NCBI RefSeq assembly: GCF_963576545.1
Contig: NC_083647.1
Location: forward strand, 2,529,007 to 2,593,006
Origin: Limanda limanda
Lineage: Eukaryota; Chordata; Actinopteri; Pleuronectiformes; Pleuronectidae
Direction of reading: 5' to 3'
Length of the DNA stretch: 64,000 bases
Both the position numbers and the translations under genes were made by a program. A model generated the notes under the pieces. That model ran no database searches, was not told the origin of the DNA, and was given only the letters and a program-made list of their open reading frames with translations. The stretch's first letter is position 1. Each line of letters starts with the position of its first letter. Shown one piece after another: positions 1 through 12,669 of this stretch.

Positions 1-1080
1 AACTTCTTGTCTCGTCTGTTTACATCAACGCCTACTGGTGATGTTTCGGGTCTTCGCGACGACTACTGATGATGTAATGGCTTCTTGAAGGGCAGGGGTA
101 GGGTAAGGGAGAAGAGGTGATAGGGGATTGGGCCTTAAACAACTAGAATTGCGTTAAGAAACAAACACAGACAAAAACCTTCTTGGTGGAGACAATTGAA
201 ACAGATAGAAAAACTAAACCTAATCTATGATTTGTAGGGAGTTGGTTTTATTCCCAATTTATCTTCATTTTCTACAAGTCTCAGTCAACCACCTAGTTTC
301 AGACTGAATCTTTATCTTTGGACAAACTACTTGGAGACAACAGTCTGGCTTCACAGATTTTCATTCATTTCTCATTTCTATTTCATCGTTTGCTGCTTTT
401 GATATATACATCAATATTATAGTGCGGGGAAAAACACCACAGAAAAACCTTTTACTAACCACTGAGCCAAATTTAAGTTATTTTTAACCAAACACATTGA
501 GTATGAAATCACAGCACCAACTCAAACCCTGTTAAAAACAACCTGTCAGAGTGGCTGGAAGGTTTGGTTAATTCTAAGGTTACATACAGAAGAAAAGGTT
601 ACTTTGCAGTTTGTGGGTGATGTGTTCCCACGTTACTTTTTAATTAATGACAAATGTCAAATGTAAGATTTAATCCTTTTTTCGTTCGAGTTGTTGAATA
701 ATCCATATGGCTAATGACATCAGGTTAATAGTAGAGGTATGAAATGTCAAACATCAGTATGTTGGTGTTAAGTAACTGAGGGCAAACAAGCAGAATGAGC
801 ATTGGGGCCATTGTACTTCAGTTTAAAGCTATCAGCGTTGCACTATAACACTCTGGAGGGTTTAATGGACTATTCAGCTTATTTACCCATGTCATTATGG
901 GTCAGAGGTCGGTGAAAGACTGATCACCTCAGCTGCTAATTCAACAAGAATCTGCACACATGTGGACAAGAATGCAAAGGCAAGCTGATGAATTACAGAG
1001 AGAGAGAGATACAGATACCCTAAATCTAAAGTCAAGGCCAATTTATGCTTGAGCGTATTTTGTAAAACGGATAGATAAGA
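1..1080. other. Non-coding stretch, no recognisable feature
   Basis: AT-leaning sequence with no open frame that resembles a known protein, no intact repeat that I recognise and only short homopolymer runs. A short GA-rich tract lies near 1000-1012. It could be intron or intergenic DNA of a gene to the left; nothing in the sequence decides this. Confidence 0.4.
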
Positions 1081-1084
1081 CCGC

Positions 1085-2350
1085 CCTATCCGTCGTGAAA
1101 CGCCCTCTCCGAGTGCTTCGGACAGCTTTTCGTACACGTCTGATTTTTCGAACTTCTCCGTGTTGTGTCGGAGAGCCCGCGGACAGCTCTTGGCTGTGAT
1201 TGGTCCGCGAACGACATCATTTCCGTACGACGTCATTTCTGTTCTATGTCATTTCCGGACCTGTAACTTCCTGATTCACAATAAACACATACACAACTAC
1301 GATTCTACGATTAATGTGACGTGTGTGTTAAGCCAGGGGAGTTGTCCGGCTGACGGTGGCTCGTTCGAGCACTGACGGCATGTGTGCACGGTCACAGACG
1401 GTTAGAACGAGCTTTCAAAACGGCGCTAGCAGGCTAGGCTAGCGGGCTAGCAACCATGCTAACTGCGGTGGTAACAGTGCATAACCCCGCCGTCACGACT
1501 TTAACTCCACTTCTATCATGACACTGTTTCTATAATACCGCCAGGTTAGAAGCAAACACTGGGTAGTAGTTAGTGTCGGGAGTCCCTGCTGACTGTGTGT
1601 GGAAGCTGAGGTTGAAGCTAGCTGGGAGGGGAGCTAGCTAGCTCTGTGTAGCCTCAAGCAGATTCAAGCTGTGGAATCAGCAACACAGTTCGGAAACAAG
1701 ACCGGGGAACCGCTGCGCTAAGAAACGATAACATCAGCATCTTGACCCGCTGGGTGTCACTTTATTTAGTTCTGTTAGTTGCCATGGTTCAGTGTGTGGG
1801 AGGCAGGCTGACAGAGAAATATAAACACAAGTGGACTTCTTCTTCCGATAATTGGGGTAGGCTTCTCTGAGCTCGTCTTCCGTTGCGCCACCTATGGGTT
1901 TGGCGGTGAATTTTATTCGACGTACAGTGGTCGGAGAAGTAAAAATCAAAAAGACTCTTCGTCTCCCGCTGAGCCCTCCGAGAAACGGATACGTAGAAGT
2001 ATATAAGAGCCTTTACGCTGAAGCAACAGGATTAGAAGCAGTTACCACACCCAAACGCATTGATATGCCACTGAATCCACAGCCTCATGACAGAGGTGAT
2101 AGGCCTATTCTACACTACTGCAAATATCCCTCCCACCCCGTTTTTCAAAAAGTCTCTTCACACACAACTTTTAACAAAAAGAGAAGGCCAGAACAGCAGT
2201 GGCAGGAGGGACGGAAGTGCTATAGATGCCACGTGTAATGGAGAACATCAGAAAGAGAGTATTTACATGCAGAGAAAATAGGCGAGACTGCTTCTCTCGA
2301 GAAGAGCAGCCCGTCCCTGTGGCCGCTCAAACATGGCCGCCAAAATGAAA
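1085..2350. promoter_or_regulatory. CpG-rich block, candidate orphan promoter / first-exon region
   Basis: CpG dinucleotides are visibly frequent here compared with the flanks. The block carries promoter-like words: an inverted CCAAT (attgg) next to tccgcg near 1199, two GACGTCAT/GACATCAT CRE-like words near 1213-1236, an ETS-like CGGAAGT near 2213, and a YY1-like atggccgcc near 2333. GCTAGC words repeat at about 1424-1452 and 1618-1645. A TATA-like word (tatataag) occurs near 2000. No start codon here opens onto a recognisable protein and I cannot assign a direction. Alternatives are the CpG-rich 5' end of a transposon or a first exon of a gene whose coding exons are outside the window. Confidence 0.35.
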
Positions 2351-2409
2351 AGCAAGACGTTCCATGGCGCCAGTGTGGTCTAAGCGTAAAGTCTAAGTGA
2401 ATACCTCAG

Positions 2410-2775
2410 GTGGCAGACACCCAAGGAACCATGATGGAAGGACAAGCCCCTGCACCGTATGCCGTCAATAGAAGAAGTGGCTGATGTCGAGAAATCCTAC
2501 CAATGGCTGGTCTGATGGACACCATGGAGGAACTAATCATGGCAGCACAAGAACAGGCGCTAAGCACAAGATCAATAGAATCCATGGTCTACCACAACAG
2601 ACAGGAACCCATGTGCAGGCTGTGCAAAGAAGCCCCTGAGACAGTCTAGCACATAACAGCAGGATTTAAGAAGCAGGAAAGTAGACTATAAGTGGATGAC
2701 CATGATCAAATGGCTGGCATTGTGTAGATAAACATCTCAGTAGAGAATGGGCAGGAAATCCCAAGTAACACACAC
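2410..2775 (+). mobile_element. LINE C-terminal relic (R2/RTE-like), broken
   Basis: A decayed 3' part of a non-LTR retrotransposon ORF. Translating 2463-2517 and 2523-2770 gives stretches with the layout typical of these elements in fish: SIEEVADVEKSYQW, then LIMAAQEQALSTRSIE, then VYHNRQEP, then the Cys/His cluster CRLCKEAPETV-stop-HI near 2613-2660, then DQMAGIV-stop-INIS. Stop codons (at 2515-2517, 2647-2649, and again near 2725) and frame changes show it is dead. The family assignment rests on recalled protein pattern, not on a search. Confidence 0.7.
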
Positions 2776-2780
2776 TCCAT

Positions 2781-3521
2781 AGGTGGTTAAGAATGACTCA
2801 TGTGGGACAGATAGACAGTTAACTGTATTTATCAGTTGCCTTTAGCAAGTGGTTTGTTTTTCACTATGTTATGAATTCTCCTTTGTAAAAATCAAATTAC
2901 GCAGAAAATACAGTCAACACAGTTGATATTCAATCTTCATGGGGGAAATTGGTGACGTTCCCTATCAATAATGTATTCAATGGCCTCAAGTTTATATTTA
3001 TGTTTACATGTTTTTGCTGACTATCATCAACCATTCATTTGCACTGACATTCACATATAGTCACCTGAAGATAAACTCCATCGATCCGGCGACTGGAAGA
3101 AGCAGTTGTGGTGTTTGCTCGCTGGGAGCCTCTGGAGGTAGTTAATGGTCTTATGATGACCTCCTGGCCAGCTAACAAACTGCGGTCTGCAAAGCCAAAG
3201 CCTTGGGTTAAGACAAACATTGGACTCCAGGGAGCATTACAGCTTTGAGTGGTGATGACAAGCCGGATTGGCTACATGTGGGATATTTATTTAAAATTTC
3301 ACATATTGTTAATTCAGCTCTCGCATGTAACAGCCAAGAAATGTTAACCATTTGAAAAACAAAATTCTTGAGCTCAGCCTTGGCAGAGAACATCAAAATG
3401 GGAAAATTAACCCGAAACATTAAAGCTGTTTAGTTGCATATGTGAGGTTGCATTTGCCAAATTACTGTTTTCTTAATAATTTCTTCACTTGCCCATGTCT
3501 CAGGCTCTGCTGACCCCTCTA

Positions 3522-3556
<35 letters not shown>

Positions 3557-4150
3557 TGAGAGAAATGCTTCTCAATCAGTCATCAATCATTTTGCTCAGC
3601 AGAAAACAATTATGAGCAAGAGCTGACGATTTAAACATGAAACACAATTTAGTGGAACATATGGACTGACCACTCGTTCAGCACGTTAGCATACTCCAGT
3701 AACCCTTGTGATATAAAGAGCAGCTCAATGAGCCAAAAGACAAGACTAAAAAAAAGTACCAAAAAAGCCATGGATTAACAACACCACCCTAGAGCCCCTC
3801 TGGTAGCATGTTCCAAAATCTAAAGTCTCTTAATCATACTACTAATGGGCGGAGTGTCAGCATTAACTATCCCATTTCATGCAAAACAAACAATGTTCGT
3901 AAAAAGATCCTGTACCCATGTGGTAATGTATAGGTCTGCATACAGTGCTGCAGATGAAACATCTCATGCACTATATAGAGTACCAAGGCTCTAGATAGTA
4001 CATATAAATGTTATATATAACAGAATATCTATTTATCTTTAAACTAATTATTCAGATTTATAAATGTAGTTGTTTTTAATGACTGCTGGAAACCCTTTCA
4101 AGACACGTACTATGTAATAATATCTTTTATAAAGCCTAAACTCAATAAAG
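2781..4150. other. Intergenic DNA with a CA microsatellite
   Basis: No gene is supported. A (CA)n run lies at about 3525-3553. The rest is AT-rich single-copy-looking sequence with chance open frames only. Confidence 0.4.
3525..3553. repeat. (CA)n microsatellite
   Basis: About fourteen uninterrupted CA units. Likely length-polymorphic. Confidence 0.9.
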
Positions 4151-4159
4151 ACACATCTA

Positions 4160-4535
4160 AATAAAGCCAACATATTCCAGATATGGCTGCAATCTTGCAC
4201 AAGTGACATCATTTGGAGCCAGAGTCTGTGCAGTTTTACCTAAACATGTGCCTGACCAAAAGTCTCAGCTGTCAATCATGATGTTCCACCCCGTTTCATA
4301 GCATCAAATAACTAATTCAAACCAAACAGACCTGAAGAATTGAACATCCATCAGTGTGATGACAACTACCCAAAATGTCAGAAAGCATATTATTTTTTAA
4401 ATGTTTGTGTGTACTTTGACTCTAGTTTGGTCCATTTGCTAATGTGGAGGGTTTGGAGATAATGAGCTTTACTTAAGCCAGCCACCAGGGGGTGATCCAG
4501 ATTGACTTTAATGAGCTGTCATATTGTCATGTTTA
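4160..4535. repeat. Dispersed repeat A, copy 1
   Basis: This segment is collinear with 10395-10745. Shared blocks occur in the same order: gacatcatttggagccagag (4205) against the same word with one mismatch at 10422, agtctcagctgt, tagcatcaaata (4299 and 10538), and a final block with ccaccaggggg / gcaccaggggg (about 4484 and 10682) followed by gagctgtc. Spacing differs by indels. No coding capacity. It looks like an old dispersed non-autonomous repeat; I cannot name the family with confidence. Confidence 0.7.
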
Positions 4536-4550
4536 AATATAGCCTATGGG

Positions 4551-7500
4551 TGCCATATGCAAAAAATGCAAAACAGTAATACTTTCTTCTTTTATTACTT
4601 GTAGTAATAAAGACATTGGCTACGGAGTTTACCCACAGTGGGAGGTTTGTGAAATGTGGGAGTTCACACACTACAGTGGGAGGTTTTCTACACAGACGTG
4701 TTCACAACAGCAACAAAGTCAGCAGTAGGCAGAGACAGGAAGAAAAATGTTAACTCTATTTTTAGTTTTTTTGTTAATTTTTGCATCTGTAGCGGGTTAG
4801 AGGTGTCATCATCCCCCCAACTTGCTCATGGTGAATACATTGAGGGATCCCCTGCTGATTCCTCACATTCAATTCTCCTGAATTTCTACAGACTTTATAC
4901 GAAGAGGCAAGGCGGAGAAAGTCCGCTGAAACTTTGTAGTTTCTCGAACATTTGCGTTCACACATGCAGCCCCCCCAAAGGAAAAGACAGAGTACTGTTG
5001 AGTTCATTGCATGTCTGAAATCAACTTAAGATCCATTAGGTGGCATTATCTTTAGGTTTACTGAGACATGACTTCTCTATGAAATACAAATTAATGAAAC
5101 AAAATGTCCTCTCTTTGCCACTAGGTGTCAGTATTAAACTTAACTCTTAGGAAATGGCATACAAAGGCCATGACATGTCTTTTTTAAATTTTATGTCTCG
5201 AAACATGCTAACTGTCAGCATTTGTATTACTGTATTTCAGTCACTAGACTGTAGTTACTAGACAATAAATAAAAACAGTCTTTGTATGTGTTTGTATCAT
5301 TAACTCGTGTCTAAAAATGTGGGTCAACAGCATTCATGTCAAAGTTCTACAATATTTTAGCTTATACAAATTGTGCAATTTGTGTGGAATGAAACAACAT
5401 CTCTGCAACATTAAGCCTTTTTAAATGATGGTTTGAAAGGACCTCAACTATATTTTAACTTTTTCATGATGTGATTTTTATTTCGACTTTGACAGTTTAT
5501 ACGATCATATATGTGGGAACTACACTGATGAAAGGAAAACAAGACGTCATTGATGTCACCTGCCTTTCATTATGCATCCATTCCAAGAGCAGAAGCAAAT
5601 GTTTCTGCTCTAAAGAAAACCTTCTAAATTACGAGCATTAGTCAAAGTGTCGTTTACCCCGTTCATGTCGGGTAATGACAGGAGCTGTGTACTAAGAAAA
5701 GCTTTCCCCGCTCCGTACAGCTCAAACCATGCTGAGTAATGGTGAGTTTATAGAGGACAATCCAGCCTCACTTCAGTGCGTTCGCTGTGAGCTCAACTAA
5801 GAATAAAATGCCCGACAATTAGGAGAGTTGATTGCAGTCACAGAGGCTGCCAAGCAGCAATTTCCATTGTTAATAACCAAAAGAAAACATTTATGTCTGA
5901 TGCTGAAAATTGTCTTGCTTTTAGCGGCAGTGGCCCTCAGCCATTTGTGGTATTTTATTATAATGGACTAGAAAAACATCACAGCCCTGGACTGGAGGTA
6001 TCTGGAACTGGGGAGACATGTTTTTTCAATTAGGTACCACATTATGACCCCTTAGCAAAAAACAAACAAGTGTGTACCATCCCAACTGCACACATACATG
6101 ACCACACTTCATGAGATATCACTTAAGTAAACACAGTCTACCTGTTATGCTGCCTTATCACAAGCCCTCAGTGTTAAACTAATAAATTAACAAGTGTATG
6201 AAAATGAGTGGTCAGATGACGAGATGCATTGTGGGGCTTGAGGATTCATTGTCTGTACAAAAAACAAATAGAGGTTTGGATTTTACTGAAGAAATAGAAT
6301 CGTATCCCTTAGTATCTAAAATATGATCTAAATGTTTCTCCTGAATATGTGCTGTACATATTTTGCTGTTATAACATTACAAACTTACAGTGGAGCACAT
6401 GCAGAAGAGGCAGATGGCTGCAAGAAATAGTGAAGAAAGTTATTCTAATTGGATTAATGTGCTTCGGAGTTCCATGTTGGAAATTAACTATGGGCTCATC
6501 ACCATTCCTCCCACTTTTTGTGGATAGTGTATGACGTCTTTACTTTGTGGTTTGATTGATTCTAAAACTAGTTTCTAGTCAGCTTCTAGTTATTAACTTG
6601 TAAGAAGCTTTTAGAACATGAGTTTTCTTTCCGAAGTGGGCGTTTATCATATCGACATGCGAAGCGCTTTTAAGTAAGGTTTTATAAAGAAATACCCAGA
6701 ACCCCATCTGCAGCTCTGAAATGGGGCAATGTTGACAACAATAATGTCAGGAGGGATTACTGGTGAGTGCATCATCAGGCGGTGGCAGTGCAGGAGGCGA
6801 TGGTCCTTCCAAGGCAGGCTGGATGTTCTGTAACATTAGACCGGTTAGTGCAGCGCTGCCAAACTCCTCAGGAGCCTGAAGTCATAGTGAGCAGCACAGT
6901 TAGAAATCAAAGTCCATCACAATGCCAGCTCTCTTGTCGAGCGCTTCAGGAAAGCTCATGTAATACAATACAGTGTGCTTCAAAATCTCACGCACTGCAC
7001 AAACCACTTCCACCGTGGAGCTTTACAAAAGCAGGAAAAATTGAAGCTGTTCTTTTCTCGATGATGAAAGCAAAGTGTTTCCTTTTTCCAGAAACAGATG
7101 GGAAGTTTGGGATTGCATTTGAAAAAAAGAAACCATTTCATGCTGGAACTGCAGAGTGTATGAACGGCAGTGATGTGTTCATCGTGCTCCAAGTTCACCT
7201 GTCAGCTCACATCAGAGATGTATTTTTAAAAAACATTTTTTTCCCTCCTTTCCCAGACAAGATTTATTGCACTGCATTACTCACTAGAGCAAATTTTAGT
7301 GTCACTATCAGTGACACCGGTGCTGAGGCTAAACATGCAGCTGACAGACAAATTACACAGGCCTAATCTGTTTTCTGTCGACCTTTGTTCCCATAGTAAC
7401 AGGCTCAGGGTGTCAGAGGCGGCTCTGAGGTCCCCCCACCTGTATGTGAGGATGGAGGGGGTCCTCTGGTCCAGCCATTAGCCTTACCAGCCATCAACAC

Positions 7501-7690
7501 ATCAGCAACTTGACAAATTGCTTCAGATATGTGAAAAGAATAGCAGCAGGAATAATGACAATATGGACGGATGAGCTGTGAAGAAAAGTAAACACAGGCT
7601 GGATAGTTTATGTGGAGGGCCAGGGGTGAATGTGAATGTTACTTTGACTGATAGGTGGTATCAATAAAAGTAACCACACTTTAGATTTAC
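4551..7690. other. Intergenic DNA, no gene supported
   Basis: Only chance open frames, including a 199-codon frame at 6767-7366 that has no recognisable domain, an odd composition and no conserved motif. I see no intact repeat, RNA gene or promoter. Confidence 0.4.
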
Positions 7691-7699
7691 TGAAGTAAA

Positions 7700-8170
7700 T
7701 ATTTAGGTATTTATGAATCAAAAGTTCATGATCTGATCGTGGATCGTGATGGTGGATGTGAATGTTGCCAAGGTCACAGCAGAACAACACAACAATACAG
7801 CTTCTCACATATTCTACCATTACTGCCAATAACTTTTAATTGTCATTGCTGCTCCCTTCATTTCTATCAGATATTTTCTTATGTATAAATACTTAAAACA
7901 TTAACACACCTTTCCATTATGTTAAAAACTGTTTCTTTAGGTCAATGTTGTAAATATTGTTGTAAAATATGTTTGTAAAAATTTGTTGATTGTGACAAGC
8001 AGCGCATATCTGTCTGTCCTTGGAGAGGGATCTCTCACATTTTAATAGTTACTGTTACTATTGTGGACGGTCCAGTACAAAGGATGTAACATCTTGTTAA
8101 GCTAATTTTACTATAAACTAATTCTGATTTGTGAATATGGACTATACCAATAAAATGTGATTGATTTATG
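7700..8170 (+). repeat. Dispersed repeat D, copy 1 (retroelement-like 3' tail)
   Basis: It contains the words gatcgtggatcgtgatggtgg (near 7735) and, further on, tgtggacggtccagtac, acatcttgttaa, and a tail reading gaatatggactata then caataaaatg, then tgattgatt (about 8063-8166). The tail matches 32680-32727, and the first block has a counterpart near 32592. This layout, a degenerate body ending in an A/T-rich (TGATT)n-like tail with an AATAAA word, fits a non-autonomous retroelement. Confidence 0.6.
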
Positions 8171-10390
8171 CCATACATGTTTTAATTCAAGGGTTAAATT
8201 ATTTAAGATACATAGCAAAATTATATTTTCTTTGAAGAGATTATCATTTTTTTTTTCTGTGTATTATTTAAGTATTGTTACCACTTTTTTATGTACCCTG
8301 TAACTACGATTATTGGGTTGCCTGCTTTGGAAAAGTAAAGGGAAAATTGCCTTGTATGTTTGACCTATGATAAGATGTCAACATGACCCCCCCCCCCTCA
8401 AAGTGTAAGATGGATGGATAGATTGAATTTGATATATTGACGGAGAAAACGAGACAGGGATTATCAAAAGATGGATACAGGAATGAAATGCAGCAGTGCG
8501 GACGGCCGTGAACTGAACTGAGCACAAGGGAAATGCCAAAACAAAATGCTTTGGACTCTTTCCTTTTTGCTTGTGTAACAGAAATGTACATATTTTCATT
8601 TGTGTCTGCTCTATAATGTGTTCACTCACATGGGAAACCACCATGACCTGTGATCTGAATCTTGACCTATCTGCTGAACAGTCTTAGTTTCTGCTTTGTA
8701 TCAGACAGAAGAGACTTTGCATGGCGGGACTGGGAGAAAAAGAAAAATCACCCCCACCAGTTTGAGCTGTCTCTGTGTCATCATTTTCTTGTGTGCCTAG
8801 TTTGCTTCTTACAAAAAACATATCTGACTGCGCTGTCTTTGTCTTTCAGCTCAGACACTTCACACTGAACGATTGAATCCTTTGCAAAGCCTTAAATAAT
8901 ACTCACAAAAGACCACTGGGTCTCAAACAACCTTTTGAATTTCCACTACTGCATGTTGAGGAATGAACGTTTGTATAATCTAAATGGGAGAGCTAATGTT
9001 ATTAAGTTTCATGTTTTCAGGACTAAATTGTAGCTTGTGATATTTTGTTGACTTGTGCACAGAAAACTCCTTAACCCTTGTAAAGTTCTAAAACATGTGA
9101 CTGTCACCCTGTGTCTTGATGCCTGTCATGTATCTCATTATGTCTCCTACCCCACCCTCCTTAAATCCTCATTACATTTCCCAGTAGTAAAAAAAGCAGG
9201 GATGAACTAGATGAGGCAGCCAATGGCTGTCCACACCATGCGCTGGTGCTTTGAATGTTTTCTTGTATTTTATGTTGAGTTTTTCGAGGCACTGGGGACA
9301 TTCCTGGTGCTCAGCTCTTAAAGCAGCCGCCCACTCCCATTTCCACTGAGCAGATTCTTATCTCCCCTGGGAACCACAGCATACTTCTTTCAATGAAATC
9401 ATTTATGTCATTTTACATTCTCTCTGCTTTCTGGGCGAAACACTCAGCGACAAACATTGCTGATGTGCTGGCCCCTGCTGATAATTTAAAATGTTTTTAT
9501 TATGCCGTGTTAAATACAAATACATGAATACCACCTCAACATGAGGTATTACAATGCTTCTTATAGCTGTCAAAGTAATGCTCATCTAGTTTTTACTCAG
9601 AAGTGGCAGGAGTGCACGATGTGGTGGGAATGTGGAAATAGATCACGGCACTGGTCTCCTGCCTCTGTCAGTGAACCCCAGTCTATTGGCACAGTTATTT
9701 TGAGTTTGAATGCTTCAAGCAAATCAGAGGGGTGACAGGAAGCAGTTTTGTTGAGTCTTAGAGAAAGGTTCACCCAGGCACTGTGCCAATCACCGTGTGA
9801 AGACGGCATGATTTCCAAAGGTTACAAAAACTGTTGGACATATCCCTTTCCAATTTCACAAATAGAAAGTGGTTTCAGATGCTGTTAGATGATATGATAT
9901 GCACTTTGTTTTAATTGTACTGCAATAGAAGTCTCCTTTCTGTAGAGGATCTGTTTTTTTGTGTAATCTAATTTAATCTAACTTAAATTCTGTCTTTCCG
10001 ACAAGGTCAAATTCATATTAAGGCGACAAATTACAAGATATTTAACACAAAAGGAATTCAGAACTTTTCAAATGTCTCTTTTGAATCGGGAAAGTACGAC
10101 AAACAAAAACAACTCAACCCCATTGTGTTCAGATGTTAATATTGCTCTGAAACTGCTGGATGTGGAAACTAGTTACTTAGTTATACCAGCTCCTCCTGCA
10201 AAATCATGTTTTACCTATCCATGTTTCCTCATGCCCCTTGTTTGTTAGTCATGTTTGTGTTTGTGCAGTTGGGCGTGGCTCCGGTACACCTGTGTCTCCT
10301 CCGTTTATCAACAACCAGTCAGTCACATCCATTGACTGTATATAAAGATGTCCAACATGTCTACACTTCCTCCCACTGTTAAAAAATACA
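8171..10390. other. Intergenic DNA, no gene supported
   Basis: A C homopolymer lies at about 8387-8397. There are no recognisable exons or intact repeats. Chance frames on both strands lack domains. Confidence 0.4.
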
Positions 10391-10394
10391 TCCT

Positions 10395-10745
10395 GAACGG
10401 GTGCTGCCATTTTGCGCTTAAGACGTCATTTGGAGCCAGAGTCTGCAGAGTAGTGATCGTGGAGTAGAGCCTGGATATTGAGATAGCATCAATTCATGCG
10501 CTTGTCTCTCAGTCTCAGCTGTAAACCCTGTCTTTTTTAGCATCAAATACCTAAATAAAACGATAATTATCAGAAATATGAAGACTTGAACAAACACCAT
10601 TGTGGTAAGAACTACTTACAATATCAGAAATCTTCTTAACGTGTACTTTTTAGTTTGGTTCATGTTCCGTACTGCAGTCAGGCACCAGGGGGCAATCAAA
10701 ATAACTGCACTTTACTTTTGGGGAGCTGTCCTTTATGACTTTGGT
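10395..10745. repeat. Dispersed repeat A, copy 2
   Basis: Same orientation as copy 1 at 4160-4535, with the shared blocks in the same order. The upstream words gactgtatataaagat (near 10333) probably belong to the same element or to an adjacent one, as they have no counterpart at copy 1. Confidence 0.7.
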
Positions 10746-10756
10746 CGCATTGTGCA

Positions 10757-10985
10757 GTAATGTCAAAGGGATAGTTCATTGAAAAATGTAAATGCATTCA
10801 TTGTCGATAAAATGCACAGGTCAAGTGTCCACAAAACACTTCTGGAGTTTCAGGGGTAAACTTTGTTGCAGCAGAATCCAATTCAATTGAAGTCAATTGT
10901 GACCTACACTTCAGACGTAATAAAACAACAGAAAAAAACATAACATGCTTCCATACTGATCCTGTGGTGTACTTCATCAACAAAC
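10757..10985 (+). repeat. Dispersed repeat B, copy 1
   Basis: It begins with agggatagttcattgaaaaatg, then gtccacaaaacacttctgga, then gttgcagcagaatccaat and caattgaagtcaatt. The same ordered words occur on the minus strand at 26665-26905. Non-coding dispersed element, family unnamed. Confidence 0.65.
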
Positions 10986-10990
10986 AAAAA

Positions 10991-12410
10991 AAAATCTTTT
11001 AATCTCAACCTTGATATAACGTCAACTGACTTCTTCCTGTATTCCTCTCATAATACATAAAGTATCTCCAAAGGTAGAACCTCTGACTGTTAATTGAATT
11101 TCTTATTAGAAAATCATAGTCAGTATCAATGCCCTGGTCATACTTAATTAATTGTTTCCATGTACTGTAAAATAATGTATATAGAGCATAATTGAGACAA
11201 AAAAATCTGATGTGTTTTTATAACACTTTTGGCTCAAATATGATTGAAGTGAAGCTACACTTTCAATTCAAATTAAAGTTAAGCTGTGTTTGTCAATGCA
11301 GTGCATGAAAAAAACATTTTAGACATTACTGTCGTACATCTGATGACCGTCACTACAATAATAAGCTATAGGCAGAACTAGAATGTTATATTCTTACTGA
11401 TTTTCCACTCTGCCACATTTGTAGTCACAGCAGACTTTTCTCTTCACAGACACTGTAAAGATTTACATTTAACGGCCTCCATTTAGCTGCACATTTCAGG
11501 TTTCATGTGGACGGAAGCAGTCGGGGGAAACAGGAGTACTCATCTTCAATTGAGCATCAATCCTGTGTATAAACGGAGCAAATGAAAGGGGTTCTTGGAG
11601 AGTTAGATCCGCTTTTGGACAGTTCTCAACAATAACAAATACAGTTGAACGCTGCTGGCAGCCTGGAGATGGAGGAGAAGCGAACGTCAGGGATGTTTAT
11701 AGTTAGCTGCAGATGCTGCTGCTTCATTCTGTACAATAAAATCTGCACAGTTTGGGTCACAACACGGTCATTCACTAGATCATTGTCGACACTGTGTGTA
11801 TTCGAAAAATATTTACAGTCTCACTTTTCACTGTGAACAGAGACAGGACTGCACTGCTGTGCAGCAGATAAAAGCTCTGTAATATTCTCCATGTTTCCAA
11901 TCAGTGTCAGAACAGAGTTAAAACAGGAAGAGTGTGACAGGCTTCAAACTATGGGAAAGGCTGCCCTCAGCTGTTGAAGTGCAACTGCCTGACACAAACA
12001 CAGACAGACGAGACACTCTCGTTTCAAATGACAACATATTACATTATTATTTCTCTTAGGTGATACATCTCATGATATTTTGTCTTTTCATTTATCATCA
12101 AATACACAGACCCAAACCAACTGTGTCTTCATCCTACTAATAATCATGGGTGGGAAATATGACTAAATGCCTGGCCTTCATGAGTTTGGGTGGAGTACCT
12201 CGCCCCCATAGCGTAGGTTAATTGGAAAATGTAATGTGATTCATTCTCAGCGTTGTACCAACAGCCACACTGTTGTTTTGAGCTATGAGAGAACTGTATT
12301 GCTGAGCAACCTGAATGTGCGCAATAAAGAATATTCGGGGGGAAAATGCTGTTCACATTTGCTGTATTGTTCAGTTTCTTCACCTCTGAAATAAAGGTGT
12401 CACATCATTT
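10991..12410. other. Intergenic DNA, no gene supported
   Basis: AT-rich sequence. Nothing beyond chance open frames. Confidence 0.4.
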
Positions 12411-12419
12411 GTGAAATGG

Positions 12420-12662
12420 AATGGTAAATGGGCTGCATTTAAATAGCTCTTTTCTAGTCTTTACAACCACTTAAAGTGCTTTACACCACAGGTCACCCAC
12501 TCCCCCGTATTCATAAAGCCATTCTATACCACTCATACAGTCTCATGCTGCTGGGCACATTCATCAGGGGAAATTTGGGGCTCGCTGTTTTACCCAAAGA
12601 CTCTCCAACATGCAGACTGTAGGGGCCAGGGATTGAACTGCTGAGCCACAGCCACTCGCCTG
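12420..12662 (-). mobile_element. tRNA-derived SINE, diverged copy
   Basis: On the minus strand this reads from a tRNA-like head (GGCTGTGGCTCAGCAG, near 12640-12655, followed by an atypical B box around 12630) through a body with the words tgcatgttgg and cccctgatgaatg to a tail (gactagaaaagagctattta). It is the same family as 25495-25762, with which it shares block order along its whole length. Confidence 0.7.
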
Positions 12663-12669
12663 AGTTTAC

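Noticed and set aside
1067..1093. 8-bp inverted repeat acggatag…ctatccgt with an 11-nt loop
   Set aside because: Such short hairpins occur by chance in 64 kb, and there is no flanking RNA-gene signal.
6767..7366. 199-codon open frame on the plus strand
   Set aside because: No recognisable domain, no conserved motif, mixed composition typical of chance. No splice or promoter support.
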